Positions 1 through 5,195 of a stretch of 6,505 nucleotides of DNA are shown here, piece by piece. The stretch spans positions 1 to 6,505 of the forward strand of contig JACRLA010000005.1 in assembly GCA_016215145.1 (NCBI GenBank), read 5' to 3'. This DNA comes from Chloroflexota bacterium (lineage in GTDB: Bacteria > Chloroflexota > Anaerolineae > Anaerolineales > VGOW01). A model generated the notes under the pieces. That model worked only from the letters and a program-made list of their open reading frames with translations. It did no database searches and had not been told where the DNA came from. Positions within the stretch are counted from its first letter, which is position 1; every line of letters begins with the position of its first letter. Both the position numbers and the translations under genes were made by a program.

Positions 1-2
1 GA

Positions 3-383
3 GAGTTAGGCAACTTAGGTTTAGCCTAATATCAATTAGGCGAGACGCGCAAAGCGATTCAATTTTTTGAGAAACAATTAAAGATAGTGCGTTAGATCGG
101 AGACCGCCATGGCGAGAGTGTATGCTTGAGCAACTTGGGTCTAACCTATTTATATGTTGGAAAGAGAAAAGAAGCGCGGGAAGCACTCATAAATGCACAG
201 AGAATTTTTCAGGAACTAGAAACGCCAATGCCGACTACGTTAATATCTGGCTTGATTCAATTGCAAATGCCTGGATGTATCCTTGCATTTGGATCATTGA
301 TTAGATTATCTTTACGCCCGTTTTCAGAATTGCAACATCGTTTAAAAAAGATGATCGAAAAATCTAGAAGGCGAGGAAAGTGA
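3..383 (+). pseudogene. Decayed 3' end of a TPR-repeat protein gene
   Basis: This is the 3' end of a tetratricopeptide-repeat protein whose 5' part lies left of the window. One frame gives two units spaced exactly 40 codons apart, beginning GNLGLA (codons from 9) and SNLGLTY (codons from 129), with the TPR signature LGETRKAIQFFEKQLKIV and then IGDRHGES. The frame is broken by TAA at 27-29, where Tyr is expected, and by TAG at 93-95, where Glu is expected before IGDR. Near 225-229 the natural ending of such proteins (ETP, then NADYVNIWLDSI) continues in the next frame, ending at TAG 302-304. The original frame runs on to TGA 381-383 with unrelated residues, which points to a one-base deletion. 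A rescue start at TTG 126 would give only about 85 residues. Such TPR arrays often form the C-terminus of NB-ARC or regulatory proteins, but no partner domain is visible. The family call is fairly sure; the gene is very probably dead or badly sequenced. Confidence 0.75.
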
Positions 384-416
384 GGGAGACGTTGGAGAGG
401 TGGAAGAAGTCTTCAA

Positions 417-444
417 CGGATAAGTAAGCGGATAAACGGATGAA
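417..444. repeat. Short degenerate CGGATAA repeat
   Basis: Three copies of an 8-nt unit (CGGATAAG at 417, CGGATAAA at 429, CGGATGAA at 437) lie just before the terminator stem, the first followed by an extra TAAG. This is minor intergenic repeat sequence with no visible function. Confidence 0.45.
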
Positions 445-480
445 GACCCTTCGGGTTTCCAAAACCCGAAGGGTCTTTTT
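443..480 (+). terminator. Rho-independent terminator of the TPR remnant
   Basis: A perfect 16-bp stem pairs 443-458 with 462-477 around a 3-nt CCA loop, with core GACCCTTCGGG/CCCGAAGGGTC. The T run at 476-480 overlaps and follows the 3' arm. The T run is on the + strand side, so it serves the TPR gene; on the minus strand the stem is followed by CATCCG rather than a U tract. The same GACCC/GGGTC style recurs in the terminator at 1843-1880. Confidence 0.88.
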
Positions 481-507
481 GATTCTAAGAAAATTTTTAA
501 ATTAAAA
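476..507. repeat. AT-rich direct repeat, copy 1
   Basis: This 32-nt stretch starting TTTTTGATTCTAAGAAAA is nearly matched by a second copy at 635-666, about 160 nt downstream, with only a few substitutions and two single-base gaps. It begins inside the T tract of the terminator. Both copies carry an AAAATTTTT core. The two may bound a small insertion or simply be a dispersed intergenic motif. Confidence 0.6.
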
Positions 508-634
508 TTCCAATCCGCTGATGAGCGATGTTCTGGCGTTCAAGGTTATCCATCCGCGAAGGCGGCGCGGCAGAATCAAAGTTGAAGCGTGGTGAATGGC
601 GACGGGCGGATTAGAGAAGCAAACCCCACACGAA
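508..634. other. Intergenic spacer between the AT-rich repeats, no gene seen
   Basis: This GC-richer stretch lies between the two AT-rich repeat copies, within a gap of roughly 400 bases without a gene. The only open frame across it, on the minus strand from about 792 to 502, is low-complexity, lacks a family signature and is built partly from the palindrome at 671-757. I see no RNA gene or credible promoter. It reads like dispersed intergenic repeat DNA. Confidence 0.5.
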
Positions 635-666
635 TTTTTGATTCCGAGAAAAATTTTTAATTGAAA
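635..666. repeat. AT-rich direct repeat, copy 2
   Basis: This second copy of the 32-nt motif begins TTTTTGATTCCGAGAAAAA, where the first copy at 476-507 has CTAAG and one A fewer. It sits directly before the REP-like palindrome. Confidence 0.6.
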
Positions 667-670
667 CCCC

Positions 671-757
671 GTCATTGCGAGGAGCGTTCTTCGCGGAGCG
701 GACGAAGCAATCTCATAACGCGACCGGGATTGCTTCGCAAAGTGCGCTCGCAATGAC
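671..757. repeat. REP-like palindromic repeat (CATTGCGAG family)
   Basis: This is a nested imperfect palindrome. The outer arms GTCATTGCGAG (671-681) and CTCGCAATGAC (747-757) pair perfectly over 11 bp, and the inner arms CGAAGCAATC (703-712) and GATTGCTTCG (728-737) pair perfectly over 10 bp. The wording resembles dispersed repeats found in many bacterial genomes that give spurious translations such as LLAMTG or CEERSDEA, stated from general knowledge. It begins about 25 nt past the glycosyltransferase stop, so in that mRNA it would form a large 3' hairpin that could stabilise the end. It has no U tract. It is non-coding and non-autonomous, with no transposase nearby. Confidence 0.75.
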
Positions 758-781
758 GAATCGGTTGAGCAGTTATGTTTG

Positions 782-1840
782 CTAACGATCATCCTTGCGC
801 GGCAAGCGCGATTTGAGCCAGTTTAATTCTAAGAGGCGCACACTCTCTTTGATGGGCAGAGGTGGAAGTTTGGCGAGGGTTTCTTTTAACGGGGGCGGCA
901 TCACGCGGAGGAGGGCGAGGCGGCGCAAGAGGTAGCGGCGCAGTAAAAGTAGATCGGGCGGATCGAACTGAATCTTGAATCGATCCTGCGCCGAGATGAT
1001 CCGTTCCGGCTTGAGCAGTTTTTCAAGTTGTTCGAGGTGGGGCAGTTGAAGTTGTTGAATCGGATTCTGGAATCGTCCGAGTTGCTGGCGCAGTTGACCG
1101 ATGTCCATGAGGGGCGGGGCTTTCTTGCTGGGGGTATCGGTGTACGCGCCCAACTCGTATTCAAACGGCGTGTCGTAGATCGGTTTACCGGCGAGGGCGT
1201 GCATCTCGCACCACAGATATTTAAACGCCAGTTGAGTCAATCCTTCTTTTTCTAAACGGCGCATGGAAACGGGGATGCGGCTGCGAGTCAGCACGGCGAA
1301 CTCGCCAACGTCTGCCGCGCGCTGGGCGTAATCGTGATCTTCTGCCATGCACAGCTCTTCGTCGAAGCCACCAATTTTAAAATGCACTTCGCATTTGACG
1401 AGGAGGCAGCAGCCCAGGGCGTGGGGCGCGAAGGGTTGAACTACTTGCAAGTAGAGGTTCGTCGCTTCGGCTAACACCGCATTGGTCGGATCGTCTTCGA
1501 GTGAGGCGATGAGGCACGTTGCCATGTCGCAATCTCTATCGTCAAATTCTTTTAACGCGCGTGCGATGAATGTGGGTCGAGGCAGCACATCGGAATCAAG
1601 GAAGAGGAAGATGTCGCCAGTGGCGGCAGCCGCACCGGCATTACGCCCGACGGCGGGCAAGCCGCCATCCACAACGGATGCGCCGTGATCACACGCAATC
1701 TGCCGCGTATCATCTTTTGATCCAGCATCGGCGACGATGATCTCATCCGGCTTGCGCGTTTGATGATTCAACGCATCGAGCAGTTGCGGTAATGTGGCGG
1801 CTTCGTTGAGCGCGGGAATGATGACGCTGAGGCGAGTCAT
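782..1840 (-). CDS. Family 2 glycosyltransferase
   Basis: This is a GT-A fold, family 2 glycosyltransferase of 352 residues that would transfer a sugar from a nucleotide-sugar donor; the acceptor cannot be read from sequence. Residues 4-13 (LSVIIPALNE) are the standard N-terminal strand. D38 in VADAGSKDDT fits nucleotide binding, D82-S83-D84 is the DxD metal motif, and the block GGFDEELCMAEDHDYAQRA (about 157-175) carries the E-D general-base motif. No confident membrane helix is seen. The C-terminal 120 or so residues are Leu/Arg-rich and helical (LLLLRRYLLRRLALLR), suggesting peripheral membrane contact. The ATG at 1838-1840 fits the family N-terminus exactly, but it has no Shine-Dalgarno because a terminator T tract sits immediately upstream. 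The kinase gene lies upstream on the same strand. Family certain, substrate unknown; a surface polysaccharide or glycolipid role is inference. Confidence 0.88.
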   Translation of the reverse strand: MTRLSVIIPALNEAATLPQLLDALNHQTRKPDEIIVADAGSKDDTRQIACDHGASVVDGGLPAVGRNAGAAAATGDIFLFLDSDVLPRPTFIARALKEFDDRDCDMATCLIASLEDDPTNAVLAEATNLYLQVVQPFAPHALGCCLLVKCEVHFKIGGFDEELCMAEDHDYAQRAADVGEFAVLTRSRIPVSMRRLEKEGLTQLAFKYLWCEMHALAGKPIYDTPFEYELGAYTDTPSKKAPPLMDIGQLRQQLGRFQNPIQQLQLPHLEQLEKLLKPERIISAQDRFKIQFDPPDLLLLRRYLLRRLALLRVMPPPLKETLAKLPPLPIKESVRLLELNWLKSRLPRKDDR

Positions 1841-1842
1841 AT

Positions 1843-1880
1843 AAAAAAGACCCCGAAGGTTTGCAAAGCACTTCGGGGTC
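1843..1880 (-). terminator. Rho-independent terminator between kinase and glycosyltransferase
   Basis: On the minus strand a perfect 10-bp stem (GACCCCGAAG 1849-1858 with CTTCGGGGTC 1871-1880 on the + strand) closes a 12-nt loop and is followed by six U residues (1843-1848). It begins 7 nt after the kinase stop and ends 2 nt before the glycosyltransferase ATG. It should end the kinase transcript. Its position also makes it a candidate control point for the next gene. Confidence 0.85.
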
Positions 1881-1887
1881 GGGTGAG

Positions 1888-3351
1888 TTACGGAGTTTTG
1901 AGTGTGGCTGCCAGACTGAAAGGCAGCACGTCTACATCGGACTTGACCGACTGGAAGATGATCTGAGTGATCGTTTCCTTCTGATTAGGTCCAATGGTGA
2001 CAGAGTCTTGGGAGGGATTGACGGGGAATTGGAAACCGGCAGGTTGTTTTAGAATGGCGGCGCCAGCCGCGCCTCGGGGGTTGCGATCAGAAATTTGCAC
2101 GACGTAGTTGAACGAGTTTTGATTCTCAATGACGGAGGTGACAATAGTGGTTCCTAAGAAAGCCTCCGCGCGTAATATAACTTTATTGTTCTCAGCCGTT
2201 CCCACAACTTTGGGAGTCGTTTGGGTAGGAGTCGGCAAAGGTGTAGCCGATGGGACCGTCGTGTTCGTCGGCGATAGAGTCGTGGCTGCCGATTTTGTGA
2301 TCGAGACCAGAGTGGGCGCGCCGGGGGTCGCCGCCCCTTGACCCAACAAAAAGAATGTGCCGACGATCAACAACAGCACGATGCCGCCGCCGATCACACC
2401 CAAGACTTTCGGCGACAGCCCAAGCGGTTTTGATACCGTATCTGATTTAACGTTTATCACCGATATGTGACTGTCGGTGGGAGCCACAAGCCGCGCCATT
2501 TCAGTTTCGCCGATGGCTCTCTTCCAAGCCGATAAAAATTCGGCGGGCGAATTGAAACGATCTTCCGGTTCCTTCGCCATCGCTTTTAGAATCACGTCGT
2601 CAATTTCGGGAGTCAGGTTGGGGTTGATCGAAGACGGCACGGGCGGCAGGTTGGTGATGTGCATTTGCGCCAGCGTCCACTTGTTGTCGGCTTCAAACGG
2701 CGGGCGGCCCACCGTCATTTCATAGAGCATCACACCCATCGAGTAAATGTCGGAGCGACCATCCAGCGGCAAGCCTTTAAATTGTTCGGGGCTCATGTAA
2801 TCGGGCGTGCCCATTGCCGTGCCGGTTTGAGTCAGATGCACGCTGTCTTCTAATAATTTCGAAATGCCAAAATCGGAGAGTTGAATGTTGTCGTTTTGGT
2901 CTACGAGGACATTCGAGGGTTTAAGATCGCGGTGGACGATCTTTTGTTTGTGAGCGTAGTCGAGCGCCTCTGCCAACTGCGAAAAGAAACGATCCGTTTC
3001 GGCTAAGGTGAGACGGACGCGCTGCAAGCGATCTTCGAGTGTGCCGCCTTCGTGATAGGGGATGACCAGATAACGCAAGCCTTCGCTATCGCCGTAGTCG
3101 AACAGGGCGAGGATGTGAATATGTTTAAGCGCGGCGAGGATGCGCGCTTCGCGTTTAAAACGTTCGATGAATTCTTGTTTTTGTTCGGGAGTGCTTCGTT
3201 CCAGTTTTTCATTGGAAATGACTTTGAGCGCGATAATGCGTCCCAACGATTCATCTTCGGCTTTCCACACTTCGCCGAAGCCGCCTTCGCCGATCAATTT
3301 GATCGCCTTATAGCGGTTCCCCAGAACCTGTCCCTCTTTAATTTCGCTCAT
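1888..3351 (-). CDS. PknB-like transmembrane serine/threonine protein kinase
   Basis: This is a 487-residue Hanks-type Ser/Thr kinase with the catalytic domain in the cytoplasm. Visible motifs are the glycine loop GEGGFGEVWKA (21-31), ATP-anchoring K43 in ALKV, the HRDLKPSN catalytic loop (140-147, base D142), DFG (160-162), an activation loop with T174, T176, T178 and T182 as possible autophosphorylation sites, and MSPEQ (186-190). The catalytic domain ends near 282. One membrane helix spans about 316-336, then a Thr/Pro-rich linker (about 340-383). The outside C-terminal domain of about 100 residues is beta-rich with no Cys, and it is not the PASTA repeat array of classical PknB. All catalytic residues are present, so it should be active. 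The ATG is supported by GGAGAG 8 nt upstream. A terminator follows its stop. Kinase assignment is very sure; ligand and targets are unknown. Confidence 0.93.
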   Translation of the reverse strand: MSEIKEGQVLGNRYKAIKLIGEGGFGEVWKAEDESLGRIIALKVISNEKLERSTPEQKQEFIERFKREARILAALKHIHILALFDYGDSEGLRYLVIPYHEGGTLEDRLQRVRLTLAETDRFFSQLAEALDYAHKQKIVHRDLKPSNVLVDQNDNIQLSDFGISKLLEDSVHLTQTGTAMGTPDYMSPEQFKGLPLDGRSDIYSMGVMLYEMTVGRPPFEADNKWTLAQMHITNLPPVPSSINPNLTPEIDDVILKAMAKEPEDRFNSPAEFLSAWKRAIGETEMARLVAPTDSHISVINVKSDTVSKPLGLSPKVLGVIGGGIVLLLIVGTFFLLGQGAATPGAPTLVSITKSAATTLSPTNTTVPSATPLPTPTQTTPKVVGTAENNKVILRAEAFLGTTIVTSVIENQNSFNYVVQISDRNPRGAAGAAILKQPAGFQFPVNPSQDSVTIGPNQKETITQIIFQSVKSDVDVLPFSLAATLKTP

Positions 3352-3359
3352 GATGACAT

Positions 3360-3365
3360 CTCTCC
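3360..3365 (-). promoter_or_regulatory. Ribosome binding site of the kinase gene
   Basis: The minus strand reads GGAGAG, then 8 nt, then the kinase ATG at 3349-3351. It is the only clear Shine-Dalgarno among the minus-strand starts in this window, and it fixes the kinase start. Confidence 0.75.
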
Positions 3366-3387
3366 AAATGGCTTAGGCATATGGATC

Positions 3388-3418
3388 ATTTTACCTTAAG
3401 GCAGGGCTAAATTGTCGC
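3388..3418 (-). promoter_or_regulatory. Weak candidate sigma-70-type promoter for the kinase
   Basis: On the minus strand a TAAAAT -10-like box (3388-3393) lies 19 nt from GCGACA (3413-3418), a 4-of-6 match to TTGACA. It sits in the 85-nt gap between lipB and the kinase start. The spacer is long and the -35 poor, so this is only a suggestion. No intrinsic terminator for lipB is seen in this gap, so read-through from lipB is also possible. Confidence 0.25.
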
Positions 3419-3436
3419 ACAAGTTCGCCCATCACG

Positions 3437-4171
3437 CTATACAGAATTCGTGAAGAAAATCTGACGCTGAAAAACTATGCCGAACTGCCGCGCCACTTCA
3501 TCCTTAACGCTTTGCATGGGCGTGGCATCGCCCATTAAATCTGCCATCGAGATCACCGCGTAGTCGCGCAAGCCACAGGCAATGATGTCGTCAAAAAATC
3601 TCATCTCTGGATCAACGTTGAGAGCAAAACCGTGTTGGCTCACACCGCGCGCGTCAACCTTCACGCCAATGGCGGCGATCTTCGACGGAGCAAGCTTCGC
3701 CGACGGCGGGCAGTGCGGGCAGCGGCTGGCGGCATCAGGTTGAATCCACACCCCGGTGAGCCCTTTCATCTGCCCGCTCACGATTCCAAATTGGGCGATA
3801 GTGCGAATGATCATCTCCTCCAGCTTGCGGATATACCCCACGTAATCCGCTTGCGGCAGCCGCCCATCGGCAGTGGCGCCGTCACCCAATTTTAGAATCG
3901 GATACCCCACCAGTTGACCGGGTCCATGATAGGTGATGTCGCCGCCGCGATCCACCCACTCCACTGTGATCCCGCGTCGCGCCCATTCTTCTTCCTTCAA
4001 CAAAAGATTCTCGGCGTGAGCGGAACGACCCAGCGTCTAGGTGTGGGGGTGCTCCAACAACAACAGCGTATCGGGGATTTTATTTAACGCGCGCAGCGCG
4101 GCAAGTTCTTTTTGCAACTGCCACGCTTCGTGATAAGGCACAACGCCGAGGGAACGGATTTCAATGAACAA
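3437..4171 (-). pseudogene. lipB: Octanoyltransferase LipB gene interrupted by one in-frame TAG
   Basis: LipB transfers octanoate from acyl carrier protein to lipoyl-domain lysines, the first step of cytoplasmic lipoate synthesis. From the likely TTG start (4169-4171) the frame reads 44 codons ending LLLLEHPHT, then TAG (4037-4039), then TLGRSAHAENLL with no frame change. The family norm here is HPxxYTLGR, so TAC/TAT to TAG is the simplest lesion. Downstream everything is intact: RGGDITYHGPGQL (75-87), catalytic K164 in SKIAAIGVK, HGFALNVDPE (180-189) and catalytic C199 in ACGL. Total length of about 244 codons suits the family. A restart at TTG 4001-4003 would give 188 residues holding both catalytic residues but lacking the N-terminal strands. 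No ATG exists upstream, and the start lies within a heptamer repeat. There is a CPHC-containing insert at 145-163. Identity very sure; functional state uncertain. Confidence 0.88.
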
Positions 4172-4193
4172 TGAACAATGAAGAATGAACAAT
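4162..4193. repeat. Heptanucleotide array CAATGAA x4.5
   Basis: Units CAATGAA, CAATGAA, CAATGAA, GAATGAA and a partial CAAT follow with exact 7-nt spacing (minus strand TTCATTG). The array covers the expected lipB start region, so possible start codons (TTG 4169-4171 or 4190-4192, ATT 4163-4165) lie inside repeat units and no Shine-Dalgarno is present. Confidence 0.8.
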
Positions 4194-4196
4194 ACA

Positions 4197-4225
4197 AAAT
4201 CCCAAATCCCAAAAACCCAAATCCC
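4197..4225. repeat. Array AAATCCC x4, G-quadruplex-capable on the lipB sense strand
   Basis: Units AAATCCC, AAATCCC, AAAAACCC and AAATCCC have a 7-nt period with one 8-nt unit. On the minus strand, the sense strand for lipB, this gives four GGG runs separated by loops of 4, 5 and 4 nt, matching the classical quadruplex pattern. It lies about 26-54 nt upstream of the likely lipB start. Confidence 0.7.
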
Positions 4226-4247
4226 AACATAGTGTCGCACTCGCTTC

Positions 4248-4280
4248 AAACACCGAGTGTCTCGGAGACACTCGGTGTTT
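4248..4280 (-). terminator. Perfect 15-bp hairpin between the PHP gene and lipB
   Basis: Positions 4248-4262 pair perfectly with 4266-4280 around a 3-nt loop, with core ACACCGAGTGTCT. It begins 39 nt past the PHP-gene stop on the minus strand. The following minus-strand sequence is only TTTGAAG, so the U tract is short; on the + strand it is TTTTGG. It is probably a weak or bidirectional terminator, or an mRNA 3'-end hairpin. Confidence 0.55.
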
Positions 4281-4300
4281 TGGCAAAACAATGTTTAGTG

Positions 4301-4335
4301 ACTGATAACTGATCACTGATTACTGTTCACTGACA
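4301..4335. repeat. Heptanucleotide array ACTGATN x5
   Basis: Units ACTGATA, ACTGATC, ACTGATT, ACTGTTC and ACTGACA repeat with exact 7-nt spacing. The array overlaps the 3' end of the PHP gene: the last residues (VVSEQ) and the TAA stop at 4320-4322 are made of repeat sequence. Confidence 0.8.
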
Positions 4336-5141
4336 ACCTGCAACTCTATTGGCACTAACGTCGCTTGCCGCTTTTCGAAATACGTCAGATATTTTAACCC
4401 CGCCGCCTGCGCCGCGCGAAGGGCGTCCTCGCACCCGGCTCCCACGTTGTGCGGGTCGTGCGCGTCCGAACCCAACGTGACTCGCTCGCCGCCCATCTCC
4501 ACATACCAACGCAAAATGTCTTCGTTGGGCGTGAGTTGCCCCATCTTGGTGCGTAAACCTTTGGTGTTGATGTCGAGAGCAATGCCGCGCTCGATACAAT
4601 TTTTCAACACGGGTCGGATACAGGCTTCGTGATCGCGCGGATCGTAACTGCCATAGACATGATGCGCTGTGCGGGCGATCACGTCAAAGTGACTCAAGAT
4701 GTCGAAGCCGCCGAAGCGAGTCATGCGTTCCAATTCTTCAAAGAACAAGGTGAACGCTTCTTTGGGTTGACGCTTTTTAAAATAATCGGGATCGAAAATA
4801 GTTTCCTCGCCCACCCAGTGCAGCGAGCCGAGTGTGTAATCGAACGGGTAACGCGCGGACATTTCGCGCGCTTCTTTTTTAAAAATGTGCGGCTCGCCCA
4901 GTTCAATACTGGCGCGGATGATCAACCGCCCGTCGAACTTGGCGCGCACACGTTCCAGTTCAACTATCCAAGGTTCGATCTTGAGGTAATCGCGGCACTC
5001 TTCATTAAGGTGCAAATCATAGTGATCGGTGAAACCGATTTCTTTCACTCCATTCTCAATCGCGCCGTTGCACATTTCTTCCATAGAAAATTTGCAATCG
5101 CACGAAAAGTTGGAGTGGGTGTGGTAGTCGTGAGGAATCAT
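4320..5141 (-). CDS. hisK: PHP-family histidinol-phosphatase, HisJ/HisK type
   Basis: This is a PHP-superfamily metal-dependent phosphatase of 273 residues, near the usual family length. Histidinol-phosphatases of this class hydrolyse L-histidinol phosphate to histidinol in histidine synthesis. Metal-site residues are H7 and H9 in DYHTHS, H40 in FTDHYD, E80 in SIELGE, H108 in GSLHWV, H151 in LSHFD, and D226 and H228 in GSDAHDPHNVG. LDINTKGLRTK (189-199) is also typical of HisJ/HisK. The ATG at 5139-5141 gives the expected N-terminus, but the upstream DNA is a TTACAAA-type heptamer array with no Shine-Dalgarno. The tail QVVSEQ and the stop come from another heptamer array. cysS lies 48 nt upstream on the same strand, a hairpin follows, and no other his genes are in the window. 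A different phosphoester substrate cannot be excluded. Confidence 0.85.
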   Translation of the reverse strand: MIPHDYHTHSNFSCDCKFSMEEMCNGAIENGVKEIGFTDHYDLHLNEECRDYLKIEPWIVELERVRAKFDGRLIIRASIELGEPHIFKKEAREMSARYPFDYTLGSLHWVGEETIFDPDYFKKRQPKEAFTLFFEELERMTRFGGFDILSHFDVIARTAHHVYGSYDPRDHEACIRPVLKNCIERGIALDINTKGLRTKMGQLTPNEDILRWYVEMGGERVTLGSDAHDPHNVGAGCEDALRAAQAAGLKYLTYFEKRQATLVPIELQVVSEQ

Positions 5142-5195
5142 TTGTAATTTGTAATTTGTAATTGGAAACGTTTAATTACCAATTACTATTTACTT
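5141..5195. repeat. Two facing heptamer arrays filling the cysS-hisK spacer
   Basis: TTTGTAA repeats three times (5141-5161). After a short centre holding the palindrome AAACGTTT (5166-5173), a second 7-nt series follows: ATTACCA, ATTACTA, TTTACTT (5175-5195). GTAATTGG (5158-5165) is the exact reverse complement of CCAATTAC (5179-5186), so an 8-bp stem can form. The arrays run from the cysS stop (TTA at 5190-5192) to the hisK start codon, leaving no ordinary spacer or Shine-Dalgarno. Confidence 0.8.

Noticed and set aside
671..757. Palindrome as a tRNA or structured regulatory RNA
   Set aside because: There is no cloverleaf, T-loop or acceptor pattern. It is a simple nested inverted repeat.
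502..792. Minus-strand open frame of 96 codons
   Set aside because: It is translated from the REP-like palindrome and spacer (LLAMTGF wording), overlaps the glycosyltransferase end and has no family signature.
4037..4039. TAG recoded as an amino acid by an alternative code
   Set aside because: TAG also ends the glycosyltransferase (782-784) and lipB (3437-3439) at natural C-termini, so it works as a stop here.
4226..4250. Separate lipB promoter before the repeats
   Set aside because: TTGAAG and TATGTT are only 12 nt apart, too close for a sigma-70 promoter.
4162..4335. Clustered short repeats as a CRISPR array
   Set aside because: Units are 7 nt, contiguous and differ between arrays. There are no 20-40-nt repeats with unique spacers and no cas genes.
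4629..5147. Long + strand open frame of 172 codons opposite hisK
   Set aside because: It is fully antisense to a well-supported PHP gene with all metal-site residues, so it is a shadow frame.
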